Below, one piece after another: positions 24,440 through 37,583 of a DNA stretch of 64,000 nucleotides. Position numbers and translations under genes: made by a program. Below the pieces are notes generated by a model. The model was not told the origin of the DNA, did not search any database, and saw only the letters and a program-made list of their open reading frames with translations. The first letter of the stretch is position 1, and every line of letters starts with the position of its first letter. This stretch comes from Dromiciops gliroides (Eukaryota; Chordata; Mammalia; Microbiotheria; Microbiotheriidae). The stretch spans positions 63,057,492-63,121,491 of the forward strand of contig NC_057867.1 in the NCBI RefSeq assembly GCF_019393635.1, in the 5' to 3' direction.

Positions 24440-24590
24440 CCACCCATTATTTATTTATTTGTTTTTGCAGGGCAATGAGGGTTAAGTGACTTGCCACAAC
24501 TAGTGTCAAGTGTCTGAGGCTGGATTTGAACTCAGGTCCTCCTGAATCCAAGGCCAGTGCTTTATCCACTGCGCCACCTAGCTGTCCGGA
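24440..24590 (-). mobile_element. SINE with internal deletion
   Basis: A reverse-oriented SINE that lacks most of the 'cagggtcacacagctagtaa' segment. The target-site duplication ccccatactttctt is intact on both sides, so the element inserted as a unit. Confidence 0.93.
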
Positions 24591-24617
24591 CCCCATACTT
24601 TCTTAAGAGCACCTTAA

Positions 24618-24762
24618 GGGTTGCAGAGCACATGTCATTGGTCCCATTTGACATAGGAAGAAACCAGGGGTCACATAGCTAGTAAATGTCTGAGGCAGGA
24701 TTGGAACCCCAGGTCTCCCAGATTCTAGGTCCAGCATGGTAGCCACTAGACCACACTATTTT
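24618..24762 (+). mobile_element. MIR/CORE-SINE fragment
   Basis: The phrases 'ggtcacatagctagtaaatg', 'tctgaggcaggattggaacc' and a terminal 'tagccactagaccacact' are the 3' half of a MIR element. Confidence 0.75.
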
Positions 24763-25662
24763 TTGCTCCTGACATCCAGACTGTGAATAACTTGCTTAAA
24801 AAATTTAAGCACAGTACTCCTGTCACAGGGGAGAAATTGTGGCACTAGATATTCTCAGAGGCGTTCACTAATTATTATCGATTTCTCTTAGTGGCCCAAA
24901 TGAGGCCATTTGTTAAAGTCAGGTTGAGCGATTGGCTTCTTAGAGGAGTTCAGAGTTGAAAGAGACCTTGGGGATCATAAACACCAACCTTCTGCCTGGT
25001 TTGACAATTCTTTCTACAGCATCCTCCCTTGACAGGTTGGTCCTCTAGCCTCTTCTTGAACACCTCTAGTGACGCGGAGCTTACTACATATGGGGCAACT
25101 AACGGTGGGTCTCATACCAAACTTTGTATTCTTGCAAGGCCAGTGTGAGGCCCCTTTCAATGATTGATTTCTGGTGCTCAGGATGCATGTGATACTGGAA
25201 TAGACTGGGGCTAAGGCATAGTGGCATCGGTGGGGGTGGGGTGGGGTGGGGAGGGATGGAGAAGAGGCAACGATCCCTTAGTCGGATTAAACTGTTACTT
25301 CAAACCTGGGAAACAAGGCCAGCAGCCAACTGTGAGGTGGAGCAAAAATGATGGAAAAGAAAAATGTTCTTTCCAAACATTACTCACCAAGACTCAATTA
25401 TCATCTGCAGGACAGGAGAATGAAATGCGAGAGTTAGAAGGAACCTTGGGGACTATCTAATCAAGCTCTTTCATTGTGCAGACTGGGAAACTGAGGGCAA
25501 AGCAGGAGAGGCAATCTGACATCCAATACAAATTCAGTTGGAAGGTGGGAGGTAGCAAAGAGCTACCTGAACAGTAGTTGTGATGATGAACAGAGAAAGA
25601 TACCAGGCCCTGCAGCTTCCTTTGACACTCTGGGAGCCAGTAGAGGGACAGGTCGCTCAGGG

Positions 25663-25859
25663 CAGAGGTGTCAAACACAGGTTGCTGGGACCTGTGGCCC
25701 CGCAGGACGCCCCTGGCACCAGATTAAAATGTCATTGGGAAATAGCTCACAAAATAAATCAAAATCCAATAAAACATTAAACCTAAGTCGATATGCTGCC
25801 CACAGGGATCCTTATGGATGATTTAGTGGTCCCCTTTCCATTTAAGTTTAACACTAATG
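25663..25859. mobile_element. Non-autonomous hAT-like DNA transposon
   Basis: The 197-bp element starts with CAGAGGTGTCAAAC and ends with the inverse of CATTAGTGTTAAACT, which are imperfect terminal inverted repeats of the hAT type. The flanks read gctcaggg and gtcaggga, a plausible decayed 8-base duplication. It has no coding capacity. A partial relative lies near 31,757-31,940. Confidence 0.65.
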
Positions 25860-26154
25860 TCAGGGAATGGGAGTGGTGGCTCTGGGCTAGGGAAGGCATG
25901 GACCACCTTAGGACAAAGAGCTGATTTCCACCCCCACCCCACTACTGGCTCCAACTCTCAGTGTGCTCTAGAGAAAGGAAGTGAGTTGTCCAAGGTCACA
26001 CAGTGAGCCAGTATATCCACACTGAAAACAAATAGAGTACCCTCAGCAGGAGAATAGTTTAGGACAAAAACCAGTTGAGGCTGATGATACAGAGACTGGG
26101 GGTGGGGGGGTTGATTGTTTTTTAGAGACTGTGATTACACTTTGTTGTGCAGTC

Positions 26155-26395
26155 ATTTTTCAGCAAGAGTCTGACTGTGTGACCCCATTTGGGGTTTTCT
26201 TAGCAAAGATCCTGGGGTAGTTTACCATTTCCTTCTCCAACTCATTTTACAGATGAGGAAACAGGGTGAAGTGACTTGGTCAGGGTCACACAGTTAGTAT
26301 GCATCTGGGGCCAGATTTGAACTCACTAGCAGAAGTCTTTCTGACTCCAGCCCTGGCATTCTATCCAGTGCAGCACCACCCAACTGTCCTGTGGC
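26155..26395 (+). mobile_element. CORE-SINE (marsupial type)
   Basis: The sequence begins with 'tgtgaccccatttggggttt' and 'catttccttctccaactcat' and continues through 'acagatgaggaaacag', 'gggtcacacagttagtatgc' and a final GCACCACCCAACTG. This is a nearly complete CORE-SINE. Confidence 0.8.
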
Positions 26396-26449
26396 TATGC
26401 TACAAGACTATAAAAGGCAATAAGAAGGTCTGAGCTTGGGAATGGAGAT

Positions 26450-26960
26450 ATGTGTGTAGGGCCCTAGAATCTGTGTTTCTGACTAGTCTCCCTGCCTCAA
26501 ATCTCTTCCCCACTCCAATCCATCCTATACTTGATTATCTGAAAGTGCACGGTTGACCATGTCAAACCCTGCCTCTCCCTCCCCCCCCCCATTCCATAAA
26601 CTATAGTGGATCCCTATTACCTCCAGAATCATATATAAAATGCTTTGAAGGCCCTTCAAACCCTGGACTCTTTCTACATTTTCAGTCTTCTTAGACTTGA
26701 CCTCCCCTCCTCTCCTTGTTGGACTTCTTCTTCCTCAAGACACTCCATCTCTTGTTTCCTTGCCTCCACACTGTTAGTCAATAAACATTTATTAAGTGCT
26801 TACTACATGCCAAGCACTATCTGTCATATTGTGGCCCTTCATTTCTGCCTCCCTAGGCTCAGCTCAAGGCCCTGTTTCTGTAGAAGGACTTTGTGGGTCT
26901 CCCCCCATTATCACCAGTGTATGCTGTCTGGATCTTAACTGTTTGCATGTTGGCTCCTCC
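26450..26960 (+). mobile_element. L2-like LINE 3' region
   Basis: The pyrimidine-rich 3' region of an L2-like element ('ggtagatccctattacctcc'-type text at 26,610). It is interrupted near 26,774-26,820 by a piece of a second old repeat ('aataaacatttattaagtgc'). Confidence 0.5.
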
Positions 26961-28177
26961 ACCTGCCTGAGAGCAGGGATTTGCTTGTTAACTATTGAGT
27001 ATAATTTTCAGGCTGATTATGCTCATTGGGTTGGGTTGAGTTGGGTGCAGGGGTCAACCACCTTGTTTCCTATCAATCAGAGAGAGTTGAAAGAGAAAGT
27101 GGGATTGGAGGGAGGCCGAAGAAGGCCTTGCGTCATCCAGTTGGCAGCAGTAGGGTGAAGGCCATGCAGCCTGTACAGAGGAAGGTGCATATTTCAAGAA
27201 CATGGAAAAAAAGGGAGGGGTAAGCATGCTCAGAGTGGAAGGAAAAACTCAGGACAGATGAGCCTCCTCATAAACTGGGGGTGGCCCCGTCTGATCCAGA
27301 TTGTCTAGGAGGAATCCTAAAATATCAGAGATTAGAGGCTCTGAGAGGCCAACTAGGCCATCTCTCCCCTGCCCCCTTTTTACAGAAGAGAACACTTAAG
27401 TCCAGTGAAGAGAGGCAGCATGGGAGAGTTCTGGCTTTGGGGTCAAAGGACCTGCAATCGAATCCTGGCTTTGTGGCCAATGAACTGTGTGACTATGGGC
27501 AACTTCCTTCTCCTTTTGGGGCCTCAGTTTCCTCATTTGCAAAATAGGGGTTGGGGAAGGTTGGACTAAATGCCAATTCCCAATCCGTCAAACTGCAGAT
27601 CCCATCTCTGGCCCTAAGGCTGGATGGTAGCAGAGAGGAGACTAGAAGGCAGTCCTCTCACTCCCATGCAGGGAGGGCCCTTTCTTTGCTTTAGAACTGG
27701 GAGGCTGAATACCCCTTCCAGGAGGTCTGCACTGCACCACCAGGGAAGTGGGGGAGGCAATCACCACGGGCATAGCCCTCCCTAATTGATGAGCCCAGGT
27801 CTTTGCCCAGGGGGCACTTTGCAGATTAACAATCTCAGCCATTTGGCTCAGTCTCCCTCCCCAAACCTCCGCAAGCCAAGCCAAAGCAATGTTTGCCCGA
27901 GTCTGCTTAAGGAGACCAGGGACAACAGTTGGGAGCCAATGAGGCCGGGATGCTGCAATGTGCCCCTTGCCAGCCCCTGGGGGCAGTGGCTTAGAAGGAG
28001 GGGAATGGAAACTCCCCTATCACGGCCCCAGTAACAGTAAAATCACTCACTCTCAGAACTGGGGCCCCTGGGCATCTTGAGTGCCTACCCAGGGCCTTCC
28101 AAGGCCTCTGCTTAACAGTTATGAGCCTTGCCTCCCTCCCCCTGAATCTCCAGCACTTTAAAAAATGGCATGTGGCA

Positions 28178-28330
28178 GGGGCAGCTAGGTGGTGCAGTGG
28201 ATAAAGCATCAGGTCTGGATTCAGGAGGACCTGAGTTCAAATCTGGCCTCTGACACTTGACACTTAATTAGCTGTGTGACCCTGGGCAAGTCATTTAACC
28301 CTCACTGACCTGCCCCCCCCCCAAAAAAAA
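28178..28330 (+). mobile_element. tRNA-derived marsupial SINE
   Basis: A full-length copy with the target-site duplication ggcatgtggca and ggcacgtggca on either side. Confidence 0.95.
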
Positions 28331-28581
28331 AGGCACGTGGCAAGAGTGGATACAGTGCTTGCACTGATGTCAGGAAGACCAGAGTTCAAAACCCGCCCTT
28401 GTCACCCTTCTAAGTTGTGTGACCAGAGGTAGGCCACATAGCACCTGCAGACCTCTGTAAACTCTCTCCTACTCAAAGTTAGAGGTCAGTAGTCCCGTAT
28501 GGGAACCCTGAAATTGGAGGTCCAGACCCAAACCCATCACTGCCTCCATGATCTTGGGCAAGTAACTTTTTTTTTTACATT

Positions 28582-28729
28582 TAATTTTTTTTTTTTTGGT
28601 GAGGCAATTGGGGTTAAGTGACTTGCCCAGAGTCACACAGCTAGTGTTAAGTGTCTGAGGCCAGATTTGAACTCAGGTCCTCCTGAATCTAGGGCCGGTG
28701 CTCTATCCACTGCACCACCTAGCTGCCCC
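28582..28729 (-). mobile_element. tRNA-derived marsupial SINE
   Basis: A reverse-oriented copy that begins with a long T run and ends with CACCTAGCTGCCCC. Confidence 0.94.
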
Positions 28730-28800
28730 TATTTTATTTTTCTCAATTACATGTAAACAAAAATTCTCAACACTCATTTTTTTTTAATTGGGGCATGTCA

Positions 28801-28840
28801 GGGGCAATTGCCTCACACACACAAAAAAAAATAAAAATAA
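28801..28840 (+). mobile_element. 40-bp micro-SINE
   Basis: Only the first bases of the SINE (ggggca), its last bases (caattgcctcac) and an A-rich tail are present. This 40-bp insert is bounded exactly by perfect 15-base direct repeats, aattggggcatgtca (28,786-28,800 and 28,841-28,855). Confidence 0.8.
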
Positions 28841-29044
28841 AATTGGGGCATGTCAAGCTTCAATTTCCAAACCTGGAAAATGGGTACAATGACACTAATA
28901 AACCCCCTAGAGCAGTGATGTCAAGTGCAAATAGGTACTGAGACTACTATACATTCACCAGGAACCTTGCATGTTGATTGGAGATATTATCTCTGTTTTA
29001 TTGTATTTTTCTTTCTTTCGTTAAATATTTTCCAATGACTTTTG

Positions 29045-29203
29045 TTTTTTGTTTTTGTTTTTGTTTTGCGGGGCAATGAGGGTTAAGTGACTTACCCAGG
29101 GTCACACAGCTAGCAAGTGTCACGTGTCTGAGGCTGGATTTGAACTCAGGTCCTCCTGAATCCAGGGCTGGTGCTTTATCCACTGCACCACCTAGCTGCC
29201 CCT
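29045..29203 (-). mobile_element. tRNA-derived marsupial SINE
   Basis: A reverse-oriented copy with a (TTTTTG)n-type tail, flanked by ccaatgactttt and ccaacgattttt. Confidence 0.94.
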
Positions 29204-31756
29204 CCCAACGATTTTTGATTATGGAGAGGGTGGTGCACCAGAAAGAGTGTGGGCACACCAAGCCCTTCGGGCTGTGGGTTTGAGCCCTCTGCCCCCGAGA
29301 CCCAAAGGAGATGAAGGAGGGAAGTACAACCCCTTGGAAAGCTCCAAACACTCCATAGATGGGCGTGCTTGTTACAAAACGACTGGACAGCCGCATCCAC
29401 ACCCTCTCACTGCCTGCCTGCCGCCCATCCAGAGTACCACATTTTAATGGGGTCACCCTCCTGGCTGGTTACTTAAAAAAAAAAAGGCTGCCTTCTGTAC
29501 TCCGTGTCCATCGGGCTTCTGGGTGCTGGGAGTGGAGAACAGCCCCACGGGAGGGAACCTCGGGTTCAGCGTGTTACCCTGTCTAGCATCCCCCAGGGCA
29601 GAGTCCTTGTCACCAGCCAGGGCCATGTGGCTGATTAAGTGCTCTTGGCTTTCTCCCGCCTCAGCTTGCCCATGAGCAGGACAGCTGCCTAGGCTGGGCC
29701 CCACGTCTCCTCTCGTGTGTGCCATCTCCCACGATCAGTGCCTGAGGAGTTACCCTGCCCAGAAGAGAAAGCCTGCTTTAGTTACAGCTACGGCTTGAAA
29801 CACCCCGTTATGAAATAACTCAGTTTGTGGAGCCAAAAGGCAAACAAACCTCCCTGGGGTGGGGGTGGGGGTTCTTCCTTTAAACTCAAACCCGTCTGCT
29901 TTTTCCTGGACCATGCTGATAACAGATCCCATTTCTCTCAACACTTTAAGGTTTGCCAATGGCTTGCCTGACCGTAATCTGTACAGGGGAAGTATTCCCA
30001 TCCAGATTTTACAGATCAGGAAACTGAGGCTGAGAGGGAAAGGATGTTGCTCGAAGTTGCTGATGTCCCAGGTGGGATTCAAATACAGGTGCCTTGGAGT
30101 CAAGGCCAGTGAGGGTTTTTGTGGGAAATAGGGATGTGACTTTGGGTGAGGTGGGTGATGGCAAGGTTCCAGAGGCAAGCCAGGCAAAGGCATTTCTGAA
30201 GGCCAAGGTCACTTTGAGGCCTCAGGATTTCTCCCATCCCCCAGGTACCAGGCAGATTGGTATGTTCATTTCTATTCGCTTGCCTTTACCAATATGGTAG
30301 CACCATGTAGCTTTTATTGACTGCATTTGAGGTCGTATGAACTCCCAGATTAACAAAGTATCTGTGAGGTTCAACTGATCTCTTTATACCCTCTCTACTC
30401 TTCCTACCCTCTCCACACTATTTGCTTTATTAACACTATCAAACATGGAGGTCCACATGGACTTTGTATCCTTTCTCAATCCATTTTCAAGCTGCTGTCT
30501 TGTTAATTTTCAAATGCTTTGGTGCATTATGGGATAGGAATGCCCAATCAGTTACTACTCTTTATTGTTCATTATTTTTCATAGTGCTATGGTTATCTCC
30601 TTTGTCTTCCAATAAGTTAAATCCTTTCAATCCCTTCTCATTAAACAGTTCCCTCTTGGTACCTGGTCAGAACCATTGCTGCTGCTTTCTCTAGGCCTGG
30701 CTTGGTAACAACTCCACTCTCTGCTGTGGGAAGGATCAATGACCCCCATGGCCAGTTGGCTTTCATGTTGGCCCAATCTGCCTTTTTCCCAGAGGGGTTG
30801 CACATCCCAAGTCATTAGCACTCTCTCTTGAAATTACTTTGTCTTTACTTGTGTACATTTTCTAGACTGTAAGCCCCTTGAGAGTAAGAATTATTTTGCT
30901 TTTCTCTGTATCCCCAGGTGCTCTACAATGCCCATCCTGGAATAGACACTGAACAAATGTTTGTTGAATGGAATTGAACAGAATGACTCTTGTAGTCCCT
31001 CTAAGCTCCAGGGCATCCTTAGCCCAACTCTCACTCCCACCGAGGAGTGAGGTCCCAAGAGCTTGTCTAGGGGGTGCCCCTGAGGGGTGACCAGTGGCAT
31101 CCTGGGGTGTTGCTGTAGCACTGGGAGAGAGCTGCCACCTCTATATGATGCTCAACCCTGCCAGTGGCTAGAATGGCAAATTCTTCTGGCCCTCAAAACT
31201 AATAATGATGGAAAATTTATTCTGTTTTGAGATTTGGAAAATTCTCCAATAGATTTGGGCATCTCTCTAGACATTTTGGGTACCACGAGGAGGGGTGGGA
31301 GTTGTTAAGTAGACACTGAGGTGGTCTTTGTCGTATTTTTTGCTTTTGTATCCCTGGGCTTGATATGGGACCAGTTGGGAACATCACTTATCTGGGATAC
31401 TATTGGACAATGAGCTGGAGTGAGTGCCAGACCTATTTCTGACTCACCTTCATAATAATTTCATCCTCGAAAAGGTGTTAAGGAAAATAACAATTCTGGA
31501 CCTTACTCTGGGCGACAAAGAGGAAATCAATGCTGGAAGGAAATGATGGGAAGCTTGAGGAGGAGGGACTGATCCATCTCACATTTCCAACGCAAAGCCT
31601 TTCATCCTTTAGATGCTGCTAACGAAATTGCCTTAGAAAATTTAGGGCAATAAACAACAACAACAAAAATTGTGAATTAGAGCTGAAATGGGTGTTAGAT
31701 GAGGAAACTGAGAGGAGTGACTTGCCCAAGATCCACTATCAAATGAGGGGATCGAA

Positions 31757-31940
31757 CCAGATGTTGTCAAAAATAGGATCCAGCACTCCTCTGAAGTCTG
31801 AACCAGATTCAAATGTAAATGGGCAATATTTAACAAAATCAATAAAAATATGGTAGAACAGAGATAATGTCAATATGTGTTTTTTTAAGTCAATATGGTG
31901 GCCTACAGGAATCCTTATGTATGGTTTAGGGGCCACAGTT
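31757..31940. mobile_element. hAT-like transposon fragment
   Basis: The internal sequence ('caaatgtaaatgggcaatat', then 'agtcaatatggtggcctaca', 'ggaatccttatgtatggttt') parallels the element at 25,663-25,859. The ends are decayed. Confidence 0.5.
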
Positions 31941-32034
31941 CCCACTGGTCTAATGTACCTTCTAGCTTTAAAATAATGATCCTCTGGCCTCTGACTAATT
32001 AGTTTCCTTCCTCTGTTGGTTTTTTCACTCCTCT

Positions 32035-32375
32035 GACTCTCTGTGAGCCCATTTGGGGTTTTCTTGGCAAAGATACTGGAGTAGTTTGCCATTTCCTTCT
32101 CCATCTCATTTTTAGATGAGGAAACTGAGAAAGATAGGGTTAAATCCCTTGCCCAGGGTCACCCAGCTAGTAAATATGAGGCCAGATTTGTTTTTTTTTT
32201 TGTTTTTTTTTGTTTTTTTATTTTTGCAGGCAATGGGGGTTAAGTGACTTGCCCAGAGTCACACAGCTAGTGTCATTTTGTTTTTTTGTTTTTTCAGATT
32301 TGAACTAAAGAAGAAGAGTTTTCTTGACTGCAGGCTTGGCACTCTATCTACTGCAGTGCCCCCTAGCCATCCCAA
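32035..32375 (+). mobile_element. CORE-SINE interrupted by a truncated SINE
   Basis: The CORE-SINE runs from 'gtgagcccatttggggtttt' to 'ctgcagtgccccctagcc'. At about 32,191-32,294 it is split by a reverse-oriented SINE piece ('gcaatgggggttaagtgact', 'cacacagctagtgtcat'), with the target cagatttg present on both sides. Confidence 0.75.
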
Positions 32376-34014
32376 CTTATTAAATTACTTAAGCTAATTT
32401 GTGGCAATAAAAATAACTGACCCCCCAAAAGTAGTAGGCCCCAGTATTAGATACCCAAGATTCCATTGAGCTCAGTTCTGTAGTGAAATTAAAAAGAGAG
32501 CAGGGTCTCAAGCCACAAGAGCTTGACCCAAAAGCCCTGCTTTGTCACCCACATGCTAAGGATTCTTAGACAAGTAGCCTGACCTCTCTGGTCCTCAGTT
32601 TCCCCATCTGTCAAAAGAGGGGGTTGCAATAAATGTCATCTAAGGTTTCTCCAAGCTCTTGGAACTAGGCTCATCCCAGGGCTAATTAGGTAACTGTAGG
32701 TGATTGGCAGCAGGACATTTTTTCTTAAGTCAATCAATGTGGAAATAATAACAGGAAATAAACATGTGACTGAGCACTCTAGTTGGGAGTCACCATCAAG
32801 GAGATTATTTGGCACAAAATCCAGGGAAAGACAATGACATAACTGGGTCCCAAACCCTACTCTGCTCCTTACTTGTTGTGTGTTCTTGGGCAAATCTCTT
32901 AACTTTTCTGGTCCTTGGGTTCCTCATCACTTTGTTGTGTTTTTTTAAAAGGTTGGAATGAATGTCATCAAAGATTCCTTTAAGGCCTAAAAATGTGATC
33001 TAGTGATGTCTAAGGGGCCAACCAAGCAGCTCTGAAACCCTAACCCCGTGAACCCCATTCACTGAATCACCTTAACTACTTTGTGGTAATAAAAATATGG
33101 TTTTAGGGAAAAAAACTATAAGGGGAGGATTGTATTCATCACCTCCAAGACCATCTGATCAAGCGGCAAGACAGCTGGCTCTGGAGGCAAAGAAACTCTC
33201 TTCCAAAACTTTGTCCTGAATGGATTTGCTATGTGATCTTGGACAAGTCACATAAATTCTCTGGTCTTTCTTTTCTTCTTCTACAGAATGAGAGGGTAGG
33301 ATTAAACATGTGAGGGTCTCTCCCAGCTTTAAAAACCAGATCCTATGAACACCGCTCAATTAGACCACCTTAGCTAATTTTAGAGTAATTTTAGAGTAAT
33401 GATAAACAATATTTTAGTCAAAAATATTTCACCTAAAATCAAATTAGGTGAGTTCCCCAACCCCATTCCAGCTTCAAATTGTTTAGTGCATGAGAAACCG
33501 AAGTGGATTGGGAACAGCCCCCCCACCCCCACTCCCTCACTCCCACTCAAAATGTACTTTTCCACTCACTTGCTGTGTGACTTTGAGCAAGGTCATTAAA
33601 CTCTCTGATCATTAGCTTACTCATCTGTAAAACGAAAGGCTCAGAATTAGTGACGGATGAGGTCTCTTCTAGCTCTAACCCTATATCTCTGGCTAATTAA
33701 AGGAAGAGATTCAGTTTATAGGAATAATAAGAAGATATAGAAGATGTTAATTAAAATGATAGAAATATAACATATTCAAATATAAAACCCTACAAAGAGT
33801 AGGTTGGATTATCCCATCTCTAAGATCCCTTCCACATGTGAGTCCAAAGTGTGCTGGGCTGGGAACCAGAAGACACAGGCTAAAAAAATACCCTGCTTAG
33901 AAATTTGTTTGCTGTGTGATGTTACCCAAGGCACAACCTCTCTGGTCCACAGTTTTCTATTCTATTTAGAATTTTATTTTCCAAATTACATGTAAAGACA
34001 AATTTTGACATACA

Positions 34015-34155
34015 TATTTTTTTGTGGGACAGTGGGGGTTAAGTGGCTTGCCTAGGGTCACACAGCTAGTGTCAAGTGTCTGAGGCCGGATTTGAACTCA
34101 GGTACTCCTGAATCCAGGGCCAGTGCTCTATCCACTGTACCACCTAGCTGCCCCC
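34015..34155 (-). mobile_element. SINE inserted in the tandem array
   Basis: A reverse-oriented copy flanked by gacatacat and gacatcaat. It lacks the 'agtaagtg' octamer after the 'agctagt' motif. Confidence 0.93.
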
Positions 34156-35070
34156 GACATCAATTTTTTAAAAAGCTTTGTGTTCCAACTTTTCTTCCTC
34201 CCTCCCTTCCCACCCCCCACCCCCAAGAACTCAAGCAATTCAATATAAGTTATACATGAGTAGCCATGGAAACACAGTTTTCTGTTCTACAAAATGATTT
34301 CACTGGAGTAAATATCATCCTGACAGGGACAATACTGACCCCTACAAACTCAAAGCCTACGATCTCATAAATTTTGATTAATTAAATCACTTTAATTAAT
34401 TTAGAGGAAGAATAAAAATATAGGTTAAAAAAGGGAAAGCTAACAAGGGGATTGGGCCAGGGTAGGGTTAGAAACCCCTTGTGAACTCCAGATCTGTCTG
34501 TGCTTGGGAACTAGAGGGTCCAGGCTCAAAAAGGGCTTTTCCAGTCTCTTGCTGTGTGACCTTGGCCAAGCACACAATGACCCTGGTCATCCATTTTCTC
34601 TTCTACAAAATGAGTTGGCCAGAGCAGATAATGTCTAAGGTCCCCGCCAGCCCCCAAACTCTATGCCAATGTGCCCTGATTAATTAAATCACCTTAATTG
34701 ATTTATGGAAATAATAAAAAACATTTGGGGAAACAACCACAAACTAATGCTGCCAAAGTTATTTTGTGAAAATGCCCAAGCTGATTGGTCTTAGAGAGTC
34801 TGTGTATCCAGGTAGATTCTTGCCCAGGCTTTTAGAGGGTCTCTAAAACCCTGAGCTACAGTGTGGCAAGAGAGCTGGAGATGGAGGTAAAGGATCCAGG
34901 TTCCAAATCACTGTTCTGACATTGACTTGCTGTGTGATCTCAAGCAAGTCACCCAACCTCTCTGGTCCTTGGTTTCTTTGAATATAAAATATGGGGGTGG
35001 GACTAAGTGATGGCTAAGGTCTAAAAATATGATGCTATGCACTTGGGCTAATTTGACCACCTTAATTAAC

Positions 35071-35217
35071 TTTTTTTTTTGGGCAGGGCAATGAGGGTTA
35101 AGTGACTTGCCCAGGGTCACACAGCTAGTGAGTGTCAGGTGTCTGAGGCTGAATTTGAACTCAGGTCCTCCTGAATCCAGGGCCAGTGCCTTATCCACTG
35201 TGCCACCTAGCTGCCCC
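35071..35217 (-). mobile_element. SINE inserted in the tandem array
   Basis: A reverse-oriented copy inserted in the AT-rich linker of a monomer. The target taattaact is repeated on both sides. Confidence 0.94.
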
Positions 35218-36630
35218 CTAATTAACTCACAGTAATAAGGAAAAAAATTCACTTCAAATGAGGAAATTGAACTAAATGATCTCCAAGATTCCTTCTAGCT
35301 TTGAAATCCTTTAGGGAATGTTAAAGAGAATGGGGCTGGCAACTAGAGAAGCTAGGCTTAAATCTGCTTTGCCGCCCATTTGCTGTGTGATATTGGGCAA
35401 ATTCCTTAACCTCTCTGTTCTTATCTGTTAAATGTGGGAGTTGGACTATAAGATGTATGTATAAGGCCCCCTTCAGCTTAAAAAACTGTGATCTCATGAA
35501 CTCTGACTAATTAAGTAATGTTAATTAATTATTTTAATAATAAATATTTAATATAATAAAATTTTAATAGATTAAAATTAATTTCTTATAATGAGAAAAT
35601 ACATTAACAGTATAAAACCAAACTAAAACAAAGATTTAGATGTGGGGTCAGAGAATCTGGGCTCAAAAAACGATCCTCTACTATTTCCTAGATGTGTGAT
35701 CTTGGACAAGTCATATACCCTCTCTGGTCCTCAGGTTCCTCATCTATAAAATGAAAGCTTAGAGTAGTTATAATAATGACACTTATTTAAAAAAAAACCA
35801 CAGTAAACTATAAAGAGTAAGTTGTACTAGGGATTCTCCATCTGAATCAGGAATCTGGTCGAAGAAACCCTGCTCTGAAATTTACTTGCTGTGTGACATT
35901 GGTCAAAACACTTGACCTCTCTGGTCCTACATTTTCTTTTCTGTAAATTGATTTCTTTTTTTTGGGGGGTGTGTGTGTAAATTGATTTCACTGGAATAGA
36001 TATAGTCTCAGGGCCCTACCACCTACTAATGTTAATTTATAGACATAATAAACTTTAAAAAACAAAACAAAACCTAATGAGTATATCATACCAAAATACC
36101 CTCCCAGATTCACTGGCACAGGGACAAGAGTATTAGACCCTAAGTAAGAGAATCTGAAGCCAGAACCATTGCTCTGCCATTTACTTGTTGTGTGATCCTC
36201 GAATGTAAAATAAGAGGCTTGGAGGAAATGATGGCTAAGATCTCCACCAGCTTTAAAAACATGATTCAAAGCCCTCTGGCTACTTAAATCCTCTTAACTA
36301 ATTTATGGTCATCATTAAAATATTTTAGCAAAAAAAAAAAAACCCATCTAAAACGAGGTTAAAATATATGATTTCCAAGCCCTCTTTCAGCTCTAAATTG
36401 TTCAGTGCATGGGGAAAGGAACTGGAATGGGACCCAGAGAAGCTGGACTCAAAATTTGCTTTCCACTCATTTGCTGTGTGATCTGGGGAAGGTCACTCAA
36501 CCTCTCTGATTCTCACCTTTTCAGGAAAAAAAATGAGGAAGTTGGACTAAATGACGATTGTATGAGGCCATTTTTAGCTCAGAAATGATGACGGATGTCA
36601 TGAACTCTAGTTCATTCACTTTAATTACTT

Positions 36631-36780
36631 TTTTTTTTTTTTGCGGGGCAATTGGGGTTAAGTGACTTGCCCAGGGTCACACAGCTAGTAAGTGTTAAGT
36701 GTCTGAGGCCGGATTTGAACTCAGGTAGGTCCTTCTGAATCCAGGGCCGGTGCTCTATCCACTGAGCCACCTAGCTGCCC
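36631..36780 (-). mobile_element. SINE inserted in the tandem array
   Basis: A reverse-oriented copy inserted at aattactt in the AT-rich linker, which is duplicated on both sides. It has a short 'aggt' duplication inside the 'caggtcct' segment. Confidence 0.94.
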
Positions 36781-37583
36781 CAATTACTTTTAATAATTAA
36801 AAAAAAATTAAGCAAAACAACTCCCAAACCAAGGAGATTGTGTCTGGTGATCTCAAAGACCTTGAGGGGCAGTGGCAAGACAGTTGGAGCCAGAGCCAGA
36901 AAACCTGGCTTCAAAACCCTTTCTGGACCATCTATTTTCTGTGTGATTATGGGTTAGTCACTTAACCTCTCTGGTCCTCATGTTCTTCATCTAAAAAAAG
37001 GAAAGGGCTGGATGATATGATTTTTAAGATCCCCTTCAGTTCAAAGCCCATTATCCCAAGAAATCTGACTCATGAAAATCACCTAAAGCTTGATTCTAGC
37101 AAAAGGAAAACTTTTCTAGGAAAAAAGCACTCTAATGAGTGGATGGATGAGGAAACTTGCAGGATCCCTTCTCCAAATAAGTGCAGAGCAACAATTGGGA
37201 GAGAGCTGGTTCACAAACTTGAGAACCCCGTCTAAAAAAAACCCTGCTCGGAAATTTACTTGCTTAGTGACATTGGCCCAAATACTTGACCTCTCTGGTC
37301 TTCAGGTTTCTTTTCTGCAAAATGGTTTCATTGAAATAGTTAATGTGGAAATACATTTTGTGTAACTTCATAAGTATAATGGATCCAATAGGTATTGCAT
37401 TGAAATAGCTTTTATCTCAGGCTCATATCTCCTCTATACCTATGGGATCATGAGCTCTGCTGAACTAAAGGATCTTAATTTATAGACTTAATAAAGATAA
37501 AGCAACCCCAAAATCTAAGAGGGGTTTGTATCAGATGCCCTTCTAGGCCTACTGGTACAGGGACAAGAGAGTTAGGCCCTGAG

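Larger units (their letters stand above)
11137..32370. other. Intergenic repeat-rich region
   Basis: Apart from the C15orf48 retrocopy and the repeats listed separately, I see no exon, RNA gene or long conserved frame. The unannotated stretches hold diverged SINE or L2 fragments and plain unique sequence. 12,560-12,960 and 20,970-23,430 are mostly unique. 13,380-14,530 and 15,420-16,480 are AT-rich with nothing recognisable. 29,210-31,640 is mostly unique with one L2-like tail. Confidence 0.55.
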
